NCBI GenBank assembly: GCA_018907035.1
Contig: JACCIC010000022.1
Coordinates: 180,001 to 244,000 of the forward strand
DNA length: 64,000 nucleotides
Reading direction: 5' to 3'
Source: Sycobia sp. Sy_11
Taxonomy: Eukaryota; Arthropoda; Insecta; Hymenoptera; Epichrysomallidae
The translations under genes and the position numbers were made by a program. Each line of letters begins with the position of its first letter. The first letter of the stretch is position 1. This document shows positions 25,767-38,681 of the stretch, in pieces. Under the pieces are notes generated by a model. That model did not search any database and had not been told where the DNA came from. It was given only the letters and a program-made list of their open reading frames with translations.

Positions 25767-27100
25767 AAGATTCATTTTCAATTTATTATGCACGTAATCG
25801 TTATCTTCTTGTCCGAAAACTTTCGATAATGTATTAAATGCCATTGGTTTATATTAGAAACGCAGGTATGCCATTGGTTTTGGTTATTTATTTTAATGCA
25901 ACAATTTTAAGTACTCCTCAGAGAATATTGATATATAGTACTCGTAAGACGAATGTTTAAAAACCAGCTATTGAACTGCTTTATTCTTTCACATTTCCCA
26001 TTCAAAGTTAACGTGAATTATTTCACCCTACGTGAAAAGCTAAATAAGAAAGCAGAAAGAAAAAAACCTGTCGAAAAAGTCAACATCTGGATTACTTAAT
26101 TTTTCCAGTTCTCTTGATCTTAAAATACACTTTTTGTGTCTCTCTTTTCCTTTTGCTTCTTTATTCTTTTCTGAACTTTCATATTTTTATTTATATTATC
26201 TTGGCGTAAAAAGCGGAAAGAACAGGACCATTGCTATTCCCCTCTTTCCTATAATCGCCTCAAGCGTTAATCGCATTATTAAAAGTCCTAGAATGTCTTT
26301 CTCTTTCTTCCGCTCGCTCCGCTATCCGCATTGCTTTCTTCCTATATCTACTCCTGCTCGCTAAGCATTTCTTTTTCATCAGCCAACCGGGAGATGTACT
26401 CATTTCTCTTTCTATTTCTCTCTCTCTCTCTTTCTCTCTATGTATATATATAGTAGAACTGCACAATTGGACCTCCCTACCTCTCTTCTTCTCATTCTCA
26501 ATATTCCTACAAACTTTCTTTACTTTCTTTTAGCTTACGACTCCTTCATTTAATTTGTACGACCTAATGCACGTCGGTCCGAAGAAATGGTACTAGTACT
26601 ACTACTACTACTGCTACTACTGCGTTTATAAAAGTAGAAATGGTATACAGAGCGTCCCTCGGACCTCCGTTTTAATGGAGTTCTAACAAAGAAGAAGGTG
26701 ACGCCAGCGCGCAGCGTTTATAAATGTAATAATATCGCGTGCTCTACGCACGGGGTGCATTTAATTTTTTAACTGCTACACGAGACACGTGCGCGTGTGC
26801 GCGTCCGTGCCTAAGGCCGGAACGAGCACTTTTTCCCGTGCGGTCGGGTGCAGTACCCCCCGCGCTCGAGATGAAAAAATATAATGACAGTTACGATAAA
26901 TGGGTGGGCGAGGGGACTACGGAGACCGGACTTAGCGAGAAAAGGCTGACGAAGAATTAAATTTCGCCTTACCAGTTTCAATTTCGTAGATTAATTTAAT
27001 TTTCTCTTCGCCGCGGTCTAGTCGAGCAAATGAAAATCGTGTTTTTAGCTGACTGCTCGCACACCCTGCTTGCTCACTCACTTACACAGTCACTCACTCA

Positions 27101-27140
<40 letters not shown>

Positions 27141-28680
27141 CCAGGTTTTTTCCTTACAACTTTGCGCAAAAGAACAGTGTATGGAGGGAGCAATGGAAGA
27201 AAGTGCGATGGAAAAGAAAAGATCCAGAGAAGAGGTGAAAAGTTTCGAGCTCGCGCGCGCGGCTTCCGGAATATTTAACGCTCATTTACAGTTTCGCGCC
27301 CCGATGGAACGTGAGCAGCTTTATATATATATATACCGTGCGCGCGGTTGCCAGAAAAAGAGCTGGCAAGAATAATTTTAACATTGACTCGAGGTTAACG
27401 AAAGAATACTTACACTTGAAGCTATCGAATACTGACTTGGTGAAGGCGATATATTTTAGCGGTTTAAACCGTGAAAGTGCTAGTAGTTTAGATATTAAAG
27501 GTAATAGAAACTCCTATTCTGACATTTTTCGAACGATTCCATGAAAATATAATATTAAATATAAGGGATTGTTTTACCAAAATACTCGTAGTAAGAATAG
27601 TCCATTTTGATAGTAAATAAATCCAACATATATGTATATGTATAGCAGAGTATCGAGCCTGACCAAATCTAAAGTATAACTACTGATTGTTGTTATCAAG
27701 GTAGAAATGTAGTTTATATAAGCTCCTTTAAAATAGGTGCATTGAAACATAATTTATGAACGGTTTAATTTCAACTTCTCTACTTTTGTAATACAAATTC
27801 ATTGGGATAACATATGTTAATATATAGATGATAATGAATGAAATTAATTTATGTTTTAAACTCTCTTTCTTCACAGGATAAACTATTATTCTAGCTCGAT
27901 ACTCGTATAGTAGAAAGAATCCATTATAGTAAAGTTAAATACATAAACTTTCAACTATGAGAATATATGCAACGTCAATGGAATATTAAGAATAGCAAAT
28001 AAGAATTAATAAATGCAAATGTTACAATTTATCTGACAATGAATCATTTTACGATTTAACTTCCGTAGATTCAGAAATTTCAATAAGTAGTTACTGACAA
28101 GATTTTATCAGGCCTAATGATATATATACTAGTAGACATTTGAGTTCTTTAATTCCTTTGGTTATAGTTTAAGCCACAATATTTTATTTTAAGCATTTAC
28201 ATTATCCAATTTTATAATAACTATAGAAAATTCATATAATTATTATAGATATGTCAAAAATCGAAAATGATAAATTATGTTCTTGTTTTTTGCGTTACAT
28301 TGATTTAAATATAGGGAAAAATTGATTATTCAAAGAATACTGCATAGTAAATCATGTTACTTAGAATAACTGAAATAATTACAGATTTAAAACTTTTTTA
28401 ATATTTAAGCCAATTTTTGCTCGGATAATTCTTTGAATTCCTTGTTTTATTATTCATATCATGTTATGCGCATAATTTCGAGTGATTTATTCAAATAGAT
28501 CGACTCTCCCGAAGAAGGGTCATTTTATGAGCGGTGGCCAAAGAAAAATCCTGTCACAGCAGTTAACTTTTCACCGTTTTATATACCGTCTGGATTTTTC
28601 CTAACAACTACAGCACAGCTGTATTTCACAGATCTTAAATATCTTGTACTCAAATATGCGGAAGTTTAGGAGGTAGCGTC
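25767..28680. other. AT-rich non-coding DNA
   Basis: Only small simple repeats and chance frames. A 13-bp word (ATGCCATTGGTTT) occurs twice near 25838 and 25868. Confidence 0.6.
27102..27138. repeat. (CT)n microsatellite
   Basis: Perfect CT run preceded by CACT repeats. Smaller simple repeats nearby are CTA triplets at 26591-26622 and CT at 26413-26440. Confidence 0.96.
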
Positions 28681-31600
28681 TAAGCTTGGACGAAAGCAAA
28701 ATTGGTGACCAGACACCTTGGGAACGTCGAACGATTCATACCCTTTTCGAAATCGCGCTCTGCACTCGTCGACGACCTCGGGGCATTATTAATTTGCTCG
28801 CGACGCTTCGGTAGCGCTGCTTATTTACACACTCCTATAAAAATCCGTTCGACTCGTCAATTATTGCAAATACTGGCAAACAAAGCAAATCATCGACTCC
28901 GGGATGGACGGGCGGCGCGGGCGCGGTCGTGTCTTGCGCTCAAGAGAGTAACTTCGGCTTGGGGATTTTGCGACGCGTCGGTAATACGGATGCGATTCGG
29001 CCGATAATACGCCGGGCCCTCGATTTACGATCCCAGAGGAGCGACGGAGGGACTTGCGTACCGCCCCTCGGTTCGCGCTGTTTACGACGTCCGACGGATT
29101 TACGCGCCGCATGCGCTACTCACCGCGTAAAAAGATAGGAGTCCGGGCCCCGGGAGAACCCTCGCCATTTCGATCGTTTCCGGTAAGCAGATGTCCGATC
29201 ATCTTGCGGAGAGTTGCTTTCGTTTACGACTCTAGAGCGAACCTCACCCGGAGCTCTGCTCCTTGTCTAATTTTATACAATAATCTTAGACTTTTGCTAT
29301 GCAATAGTAAATACATATATATAATTAACTGTATCAATATAGCGTGCTATACTATACTGTGAAGAAGATTTCCAGTTGTAGGTCTATGTCGTATGAATTT
29401 TATTGTATATGGTAATCGCACTATTGTCTTTAGATTACTAAATTAAGCTCGTAAATATGACATACTAAAATTTATTGTACATATTCTTGATCATATATTG
29501 TGCACTTTATTAGTGCTAATGGTTAACGTTCTGAATACTAGAACTTATTTTTTCTCGACTCAGCAAATGCAAATTTATAATTTTATGCCATTAGTTAAAT
29601 AAGTATTATTATATTCTTATGTATTGAATTGTAATAAATGCGTTTCGGTCCACAAACACACATTCCCAACTAGACTTTCAAATTCTAGTTTCGGATATTC
29701 GTAACAATGTATATATTAATGTACAGTTTTACAGCACCTATTAATCTAATTATATTATATTTATATTTTTATCAAAATTACAATTGAACTTTGTATGGTT
29801 TATACAAGCCATGCTGTACTATAACGTTGGCTTGCTCTTCGCGATCATCATTTATAATACCGCAAATTCTTAAATTCCTCGTAAAAACAAGCTTTGATCC
29901 CGTTAAACAAATGCATAAACGCTCGCTCGCCAACGTTTTCGCCAACTCTCGACGCCAGCGGGCTCCGGCATTCTTGGCTGTCTCGCCGATTTTAATAAAA
30001 CGAAAGCACAACTCGACAGAAAACAAAAAGCTTTCGCGTCCCCCCCGTCTCTCGAGTTGGATCCATTATTAATCTTTCTCTAATTCATCGTTCAATTAAT
30101 CCACTTTCATTCTCAAAACGCCTACCATAGCAACGCGAAATCGATCACCGCTCGCGAATCTTGTCGAGCTCACGGCCGCCTGAGCAATGGTGATAAAGGA
30201 AAATAGCCCGAACGCCGGAAAGGGTGGGGAGGTGGGGCGACCACCGGAAATTCTTGGGCCAGCGCGCAGACCAGCGGCAGTAATGAAACGACCGAATCAA
30301 ATATTGAAATAATATAATAGGATTTCAGGCTTTACCGAAGAAAATTCTAACTTAGATTGTCAATGAAAATGATGGCAACTAAAAAGTTGTACGTATTTAG
30401 TATTATTAGCATTGATATGATAATATAAAACCGATAATTTAGTGCAGGAATTTTATTCAAATGATAGGATATAAAAAATTTTTAAAGACATTGTCATTAC
30501 TAAAAAAAATGTATTTGAAAAAGAAGTTTAATTAAAAAAAGAGCACGTGTTAAATAAGATAATTCATACATTTTATATTCAACATTTACGAAAGTAGAAA
30601 CATTTAATAGACAATATATAATCTATTTCAATTGCCATCCGTATATAATTTATCCCCATATATTTACATATATCTGTACCTTACCCGATTTATCACATTT
30701 TCTTTTATTTCGATTATATCCTCTCTTTTTAATTATCAGCTAATAGAAACACATCAATTGAGGAAATACAAATAATAACGGTACCGTTTCGAATAATGTT
30801 TTGGTCTTTTATTTAATAAAATATTCTGCAATTGCATTGCTCAGTTTAACTTAACAAAATGAATAATTGACAAATTCATTTTAGATAACATTAAGTAATC
30901 TACAGACAAGTAATTAATCCTCTATGAAAAATAAAATAATAATTAGTTAGCAATTTCTATTCTCAATGGAATTGTGATTCTATTTTACGGAAGCATTGAG
31001 TGGGATTTTCATCTGCTGTAAAGCGAAATCCGCGGTCAAAATTAGAAATGGGGTGGGGACTCGTATTATCCCAATATTCGAATCACAGTGCCCTCTTTAT
31101 CGTCAAACGTCGATCTGTATTTACGTATTGCAGACGTGAAGGCAGCCGCCGGCTTTGCGCGCTCGTGCGCGTTCGAACGAGAACGGGGATACGAGTAAGA
31201 AGGGTCGAAGGGAGCACGGCCATTGAGGACAGTGGCCCTGTATTTCTCGACTAATGAAGCGAGAGAAGCCGAGCTTACAGTGATCGGACGCATCGACTAA
31301 ACAGCGTCGTTACAAAAGCAGTGCGACGGACTTATTTATTTTTCTTCTTCCTCTTTTATTTCTTTTTTCTTTTTTCTTTTTTTGTTTTTTTTTTTGTTTT
31401 TACTTCCTTTTACAAGTAGCCGTAAGCCCGCGCGAGCGAGCCGGCATTAGTCACCGGGCATTGGACTACGCTACGACTTACATCGACTTGACATCGCAAG
31501 AAGGGAGTGCTCGTTTTCGGTAATCTGTCGCAGTTGACAGGGAGAAGAGGGAAGACAAATTAAAAGAGATATCGATTTATCGACTTTGGAGCGTTTCGAA

Positions 31601-32710
31601 CTTTTGTTCCCTTTTTTTTGTCTCTTCTTCGAACGACGCGCTCGTCCAGCGATATTCGTGACAATGAATTACTTATACGTATATGGTATGAACGGGTTAA
31701 CGCGTATAATTACTGGGTAGGTGAGAGGATTTAGTAAAACTCTACGAATGACTATATGCTCGAGTTCGTGAATGTATCATGAATAAATCGATCGAGAATC
31801 ATATATTAGGATCTATCTTTATCATATGTTATCATATATCTCTTCCTTTTACTGTCACGTTTAATCACGTCCAATCTGTCTTATGCAGAATCTACGCGTC
31901 AACAGATCCTTTCTAAATACCGGTATTTTACATAGAATTCCCAATAACTGAACAATCCTTATGTTACCAACAGAATCGAAACTAGATGTAAAAATTAGTA
32001 TTAAGCGTTCAGCGTTTATAATTTCTAAAATAAAGTTTTATTAATCGATTCCATTCTAGCTATTATTATAATTAGTTCTACGTGAAATGTTTTAACATTG
32101 TTTGAATTCAAATTTAAAATAAGATATTTTCTTTATAGCTGATAGTCTTATATGTTTATAGTTTAAAAAACTAGAAATCTAAAGATAAAATTAATTTATG
32201 ATTTTGATTTTTGGAATTATTTAATCTGATACATATCAAAATAATGCGTAATAGTTTTTAAGAAATTTTATAATATCGCGTTGCCATTATATATATACAT
32301 AGGTTTAGTATTTCTATTGTAACTAAATATAGTTATAAATTATATTGCGAGAAATGTTTACTTTTAATATGGGAAGTAATGTAAATAAAAGATTGATTAA
32401 TATTGTATTTGCGGGAGAATATATGAGTAAGAAATGTTATGCGATCTCCTCGGACAAAACGGCGCCGCACGAATTATAAAAACTCTTTATAAATGATATA
32501 TAAGTACACACGAGATATTGAATAATGCTTAACGAAATCATCGGTTGGCGATTTGAAATCTTATTTTATAAGATATAATTTGAATTTTTGAATTGGACTC
32601 AATGAATTAATTTAATTGTGTTTGAATTGAAATTAATTAATTATTGAAGTCAGGATCGCGAGCAAACCTTCGTTAAAGGCCAAAAACTGTATACAACTAA
32701 GGTATACGCT
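28681..32710. other. Mixed non-coding DNA
   Basis: GC/CpG-rich at about 28880-29250, otherwise AT-rich. Frames of up to about 100 codons in the GC-rich part overlap on both strands and match nothing I recognise. Confidence 0.55.
31329..31415. repeat. T-rich pyrimidine tract
   Basis: Long T-rich run with scattered C and G. It could be a decayed poly-A tail of a minus-strand retroelement, but no body or duplication was seen. Confidence 0.85.
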
Positions 32711-32980
32711 TGATCCGTACCATGACGGGTAAAACCGAAGATTTTCCTGAAAACTGACTTCTATATGATTTACAAATAAGGTGATCAAATATTAGTCGGA
32801 GGAAAATCTTGAGATTTTACGAAAGAGGTTTGACTGGTTATACTTCCATAAAAGCAATTGATCCGTACCATGACGGGTAAAATCGAAGATTTTCCTGAAA
32901 ACTGACTTTTATATGATTTACAACTAAGGTAATCAAATATTAGTCGGAGGAAAATCTTGAGATTTTACGAAAGAGGTTTG
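32711..32980. repeat. 148-bp tandem duplication with inverted-repeat arms
   Basis: Two copies begin TGATCCGTACCATGACGGGT at 32711 and at 32859, a period of 148 bp. About 120 bp of each is near-identical, with only scattered substitutions; the spacer after copy 1 (to 32858) has no counterpart after copy 2. Each copy holds an inverted pair of about 20 bp. In copy 2, GTAAAATCGAAGATTTTCCT (about 32877-32896) faces AGGAAAATCTTGAGATTTTAC read in reverse (32948-32968), with one mismatch and one indel. Each arm is itself a short hairpin (AAAATC...GATTTT). The array abuts the LTR-like segment at 32986. It could be a tandem MITE pair or the 3' untranslated repeats of a retroelement. Confidence 0.85.
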
Positions 32981-32985
32981 GACGG

Positions 32986-33266
32986 TGTCAGATTACCACC
33001 TCGGGTTCTCCGATCGTCCGACTGTGCGAAGTGTTTAGGCTGCGATCGACGAATGGGGCTTATCGCCCGAAATTTGACCTGCGATAAGAGGAGAGTCTAT
33101 AAAGGGCGCTGATTGAGCGCAGAAGGCATTATTCGTATCTCGTCTGTACACTAAGGTGATTGCTATTTGTATTTTACTTTCATTATATATATTAAAAATC
33201 ATTTTTATTAAAAACTGTTTTTTAAACCTTTATTGTTTTTAAACCTCCCAGCAGTAGTATATTACA
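32986..33266 (+). mobile_element. Putative LTR (solo or 3' LTR) of a retrotransposon
   Basis: Seen: the segment begins TGTCAGATTACCACCTC and ends GTATATTACA, giving the TG...CA boundaries typical of LTRs. It is GC-mixed in its 5' half, carries a TATAAAG box at 33098-33104, and becomes very T/A-rich towards the 3' end, a U3-R-U5-like layout. Just upstream, AAAGAGG at about 32971 could be a polypurine tract. Not seen: a target-site duplication (flanks GACGG and CCTTA do not match) or a second LTR copy in the window. Inference: a BEL/Pao- or Gypsy-like LTR. If it is a 3' LTR, the tandem units upstream would belong to the element's 3' untranslated part. Confidence 0.45.
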
Positions 33267-34030
33267 CCTTAAAAAGTAGCTTTAGCGATGTACGCGCAAA
33301 AATGAAAATAGAAGCTCTGCAAGCTAGAATCGACTCAATCAATCGCACTGCGTCATAATCATCTAATTCTATTTCACACCTCGGAATCTACTTACCGCGA
33401 ATTATCAGTGTCGCGGTATTACACGAGTACGCGTTACGTAAAAAAAAGAAGAATGAAAGAACGAGAAATACTACGATGGCTTCGCCGTTCGATCCAATTA
33501 GATCCTAGCATCTGATCTGCGATGAATGAAAATTTTATTTTTGAAACGTAAATTGGAACGGAGAGAAAGCCATCGGTTTAGGGCCAACATCGCATCGTAC
33601 TAGACCTACTAACGTTAATGGGTTTAGTGCAAGTTCGGTAACGACATCTGCTGCTTCAAATGGTACGAAAATTTTGAGAAAGATCTCATTGGCTCGTATA
33701 TATAATTAAAGTGAACAATTATAAAGTTACTTAATTACAATTATATATATACACCTGTACATGAAAATTCCTAATTTCTTGAGAACAAAAAAAACACGTA
33801 AATAAATCCCCTTACGTTTAATTATCAAGATTTCATTTATGATTTTCTGATTAAAATACTTTACTTGTCAAAAAATTGTTTTATTTTATATATAGTAATC
33901 GAAGTTGCTTCCAGAAAATGTAACTTTTGTTACCACCATCAGTGCATCCTTTGATTCGTATCCCAACCCCCCCCCCCCTAGATACATAAAGCGAATAGAA
34001 GTATAGTATATTCCTTTGTTCCAGCTCATT

Positions 34031-34032
<2 letters not shown>

Positions 34033-34080
<48 letters not shown>
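34033..34080. repeat. (TA)24 microsatellite
   Basis: Perfect TA run. A C homopolymer lies about 60 bp upstream (33968-33978). Confidence 0.97.
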
Positions 34081-34082
<2 letters not shown>

Positions 34083-35222
34083 TTTCCGTTCCTTCGTCAT
34101 TTCACCACTATGTACAGATTCGGAAAGAAATGCTAATGAATGTCCATTGCTTGGACTTTACGACGCAGTTGATGACAAAGATTCTCCCAACAGTTTCTGC
34201 TTTTCTTCCTCTTTCTCCAAATCCGAACCCAGCAACCTTTCCCTTCGATGAAATACGCTTACTTTTAATTAAACTTTTCGAATACAGTTTTTAATTATAC
34301 GGAAAATATGGAATTTGCCTGTCAAATTTTTTGTTAATTTCTGTTTAACCACACCCTTTATTTTTTTTACATGAATAATTATGTTTGTTTTTAAATGAAC
34401 GCAATTCTTTCGGATGAAAATAACAAAAACAAATCTTGACCGCACTACACTGTTCCAATTAGTTTTCGCAAAAATTAATAAATCTAAAACTTTGGTTATG
34501 AAAATTATGAATGTGTAACTGCAGAATTTTTAAATTTCCAGTTTCGTTTATTCGAAACTTTTCTTAAATAATTTACAGAAATAAAATGCTGAACTGAATG
34601 TTCCATGGCGAGAACGAAGCCGCCGCCTAGCTACTATGGAAAATAGTCATTCAAAAAAAATTTTTATCATAGCAATAAGAATTGATGAAACGGGAGAATT
34701 GAAGAAAAATTTATATTTAATTAATAGTAACTTATTTATTATATTTATAATTATTTATAATAGTAATTATTTATTTATTATTATATATTCTATCAGTTCA
34801 GCTGTTTTGAATCAAAAACATCATTTTTGTATGAGTATATGGTATTTGGGTTATCAGAAAATAACTATTTATAAAATGACGACTGTTTTAGCAGTGTTAA
34901 TAATTTGAATTTCAGTCTCTCACACTTGGACTTGGACTCTCACTATTCCTTTAATAAATTTATGAAAAGCCTGATTATTATTCTATAGTACATTGAGATA
35001 TCCATTTGGTAGATCTGTTGTATCCTGATTATTGATGTATATATGTAAGCGACTGGATTTGTGGTAGTTACAGTCTAATAATTCGCTCACTTATAAATTT
35101 TCTCTCCTGGGCAAAAATTGTCGCATAATAGCTACTCGCTGTGCTTGCTTACGTCTTCGAGGCCTTGCTTGATAATAATCCGCTCCGTGTAATGTAGAAC
35201 GATATCGTAAGCGATGCACTGG

Positions 35223-35227
<5 letters not shown>

Positions 35228-35281
<54 letters not shown>
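35228..35281. repeat. (TA)n microsatellite
   Basis: Near-perfect TA run. Confidence 0.97.
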
Positions 35282-35287
<6 letters not shown>

Positions 35288-36000
35288 GTCATTTCCGTTC
35301 CTGCTATCATACGCCCCAGCTTAGACTGCACGATTATGCAAATTTCGGGTCTGAGACGCCGGCGACTACTACGGCGACTACGACTATCTTTTCAGATGAA
35401 GCGGGTCGTACTAGTTTTGGGGACGGGGTGGGCGGTTCTCTGACCTCGCGTCGAACGACTCTACAGCTGTGCGCGTCCGCGCACGCGTGCGTCTGTGCCG
35501 ACGGGCGGGTGTACAACCCGTGTAGAAATTCATTCTCGAATCTAACTAGCATAGGGTGAGTTTTCCTTATCAAATGTTCGGACCCAGAAGGGAAATCTAG
35601 CCTGATCCTAGTTCCGATTTGTCCCACTTTTAATAGCATTTTTAATAGGGAACGAGCTTAGATTTTGGTAGGTATACCAAGCTAGAAACTAGACAAAATC
35701 TGGTCAGAAAATCTGGAAATTAAGCCAATAATAAATTATTCTAATTTTGTTTCCTCGATTAAGTCAATAATTTTTTGACTCTTTAACATTTATTTATTTA
35801 AAATAAAAAAATATATTTACGAATTTAGGTGACGCATACCATTTAATTAGCATTCATAAATTATTTTCTATATCACATTACGTATTACGATTTACAGTGA
35901 ACAATTAATAATTATTAATATATTTTTTATACACTAATTATTGTAAATTTTAATGTTAAACACCTCTGCTGAACATATAATATTTTATTCGATGAAAAAA

Positions 36001-36085
36001 ATTCCGACCTCCGCTGAGTATCGAACCCACGACCCTACGATTCGCAAGCTAACGCATTATGCACTATGCTAAAACGCAATGTGGG
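36001..36085 (-). mobile_element. tRNA-derived SINE head (A and B box)
   Basis: On the minus strand an A box, TAGCATAGTGC (36071-36061), is followed 44 nt downstream by a B box, GGTTCGATACT (36027-36017). That is the spacing found inside a tRNA gene. Between them CTTGCGA resembles an anticodon loop with anticodon TGC (Ala-like). The anticodon, T and acceptor stems do not pair well, so this is not a working tRNA gene. A T-rich run follows the B-box side. Known: tRNA-derived SINEs keep these internal RNA polymerase III promoter boxes in a decayed tRNA head. The 3' body and tail of the element were not delimited. Confidence 0.6.
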
Positions 36086-36220
36086 ATTACTATACTATAG
36101 TTTGCATATGACCGTAAAGCACTTAAGATAATATAATAATTTTATAAACACAAGATAAAACATACATAGGAAATCAATTTTTTAAATTCTTTCCCATGTT
36201 GGAAAGATCTGCGGGTGTTT

Positions 36221-36226
36221 ATATAC

Positions 36227-36284
<58 letters not shown>
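36221..36284. repeat. Interrupted (TA)n microsatellite
   Basis: TA run with C and G interruptions, between the SINE head and the 110-bp array. Confidence 0.96.
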
Positions 36285-36289
<5 letters not shown>

Positions 36290-36313
36290 TATCTAATTTT
36301 CGTACACATAAGG

Positions 36314-36610
36314 TCTTGATTAGAAAAGACGTCGTTCTTTCCAATATTAGAAAAAGTTGAGGAAATTTAACTAGAATCAAAATAGAAAGTCTAACGATTT
36401 CCCGAATTCTCCTACTTGGCAGATTCCGCCTAGAAAAACGCCATTCTATCCAAAATAGGGAGAAGTTAAGGAAATCTGACTAGATCCAAGATAGAAAGCC
36501 TGACAATTTCCCTAAGTTTTCTACTTGTAAAATTTTGACTAGTGAAAACACGTATTCCTTTCTAACATCAATAAAAGATAAGGAAATCTGAATAAAGTTG
36601 AGAAAGTAAT
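36314..36610. repeat. Decayed tandem array, unit about 110 bp, about 2.7 copies
   Basis: Three consecutive segments (about 36314, 36424 and 36534) share, in order, TAGAAAA or TAGTGAAAA, a CTTTCC/CTATCC word, an AAGTTRAGGAAAT word, an ACTAGAT/ACTAGAA word, ATAGAAAG, then ATTTCCC and CTACTTG. The first two align over the whole unit at roughly three quarters identity by eye; the third is shorter and more diverged. Just downstream, 36648-36690 and 36720-36753 form another imperfect direct repeat (AGGGATAT, CGAGTAT, CTGCA words). No coding potential was seen. Confidence 0.65.
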
Positions 36611-36753
36611 AATTAATATATGACGATTATTAGATGATCGTAGGGATATCTATCTCCGATCTGGCGAGTATTACCTGCATGAGAAAATCATCAGTAATAC
36701 TGACTAGGATCTAGCCCGAACTAGGGATATACCGAGTATATTTCTGCACGGGA

Positions 36754-37802
36754 AGTCGCGCGCGGCTTTCGTAGACTCAACGAATTGTCCTCCCTTCCCC
36801 CTCGCCCTTCTCCATACAGCGCTTCATCGCGAGCACGCGACGTCCGCCGCAACGTCGAGGACTACCACTGCCAGCTTCGACGGATACTTCTGGAACGTTC
36901 TGGCTTTCCGAATAAAGACTGCGCCTTTAATTCGCTCGTTCGTAAACGGCCGTACGACCCCGTTATCGTGCATAATTAAAATTACGGTGGTATGGATCTT
37001 TTTGGTCGTAGATGTTATTAATAAAAGGATTTTACCTATTTTAATCAACCCTGAAGACATAAATAGAATTTGTCGATGTTTAAATTTCTTTGCAATTTTA
37101 TCATTCGAAAACTGGAAAAATTTATATAGTATAGTAAATGATATTTATAAAGTTGCACAGAAATAATGTAGATTGTGATCATGTAATAACCAATTTCTCA
37201 GTTTTTCGAAAATTCAAGGATATGAAAGGGGACGATTGTTCCCCTTTTGTATCTTTTTATCAAAGAACAAATTTAATTTTAAATATAATACTCGAATTAA
37301 AGAAATTTAAAATAAAGTACTCGCAGCCGCTATGAAGCATCATTTAATAATGTAATTATCGAAGTTTCGCGCTCTTTTTTGTGACGCGAGCGAAGTTTTA
37401 GCTTGAAGGTGTTCGTAATTTATACACAAATTTTTAATTAAATACACAAATCTGTAGATGTATAAAGTTTTATGAAATTTTTTTTATAAAAGTCAACCTT
37501 GACCAACTGCTACAGGAATTGCATTGACGATTTTCCAAGCTCTTTCCATTTTTAAAAGGGCGCCGACCACGATTTCTGGCAAAATCGACTCTTGCATTAT
37601 TTGTTATAATGTAAATTTGGACACACCGCGGAACGACCGGTCTGCAGCGGGACGTCGTAAATTTTTACGATTCGGCCCACTTCTATGTCTACCTGATAGC
37701 ATAATATATAGAAGGTCGTAAATTTGCGAGGTTGATAAGCGGGCATTGTTATTGAAATAAGGTTATACAAAAGCATATACAGATAAAGTTAGATGGCTCC
37801 GA

Positions 37803-37852
<50 letters not shown>

Positions 37853-38681
37853 CCATCCGCGCTAAGCAACACGCATCCCGTAAACGCGTGAGCGTTATCT
37901 ATGTTTTTCTTTATTTATGCAGCTTTTAGCTCCCTTGGTAATACAAAATATTGCAGTAATTTTTATAAAAGCAAATGTAAAATACGAAGGGAGGTGGGCA
38001 AAAATCCCGTATGCCTCGCTAAAAGCCGATGCTTTTTCATTAAAACAAAAAAACGAGGGAGAAAGAAGCGTGAACATAGACAAAAAAAATTTGCGAATGC
38101 ACTTCACTAAGTAACGAAAAACAAAAAAAAATCTCCTCGGCCCTCCGTACGCATGCGAGCTGAATAGAAAACTTAGACGAACGAACTCTATGAGCCGGAT
38201 TTAACCCGTCCGATGTACTTTCGTTTCATGAAAGGATCGGAGTGCTGCGCGGCCCTCTGAATAGATTCGTCTATAGAAAAATGTATCGCACCGTCCGAAA
38301 TTGATAAAATGTCCGGGGTCGGCTACAAGTACGCGCGGAGGCTTCGATTAATTGGAATTTTTCGTACCTGATTGATAGATCCCGGCATTGAACGCGTATT
38401 GCAACGCGTGCACATCGTTCATCGTGCCTTTTCCTCGATTCGGCGATAATTTTATCGTCTGCATTCGATGAATCGACGCCCGCTTTACGTACGCATCAAT
38501 TTATTTCGTGCGTGCAATATCGAATGATGAATATTACGCGCGGAGTAATTAGCGAGCACGAAAAAAGAACAGGAGCGAAACATGATAATACAGCGATTGG
38601 CTTTCAGAATCTTCCAGTCCTCGGATTTGTCAGCATTTACACTCAATTCATTCTGCTCATACAATAAATTATTACACTTAC
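36754..38681 (-). other. Intron on the 3' side of the ADAM10-type exon (proximal part)
   Basis: Begins on the minus strand with the GTAAGTG donor at 38681. GC-balanced DNA at about 38120-38520 lies within 600 bp of the exon. I looked for the next prodomain segment (HGS and FEG-type motifs) without success. Confidence 0.6.
37805..37850. repeat. (TA)23 microsatellite
   Basis: Perfect TA run about 830 bp on the 3' (low-coordinate) side of the ADAM10-type exon. Confidence 0.97.

Larger units (their letters stand above)
33267..36000. other. AT-rich non-coding DNA between transposon remnants
   Basis: Ordinary intron-like sequence plus two TA runs. A short GC-rich patch at about 35340-35520 is not open in any meaningful way. 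Confidence 0.55.

Noticed and set aside
36001..36085. Functional tRNA-Ala gene
   Set aside because: The A and B boxes are present but the acceptor, anticodon and T stems do not pair, so it was called a SINE head instead.
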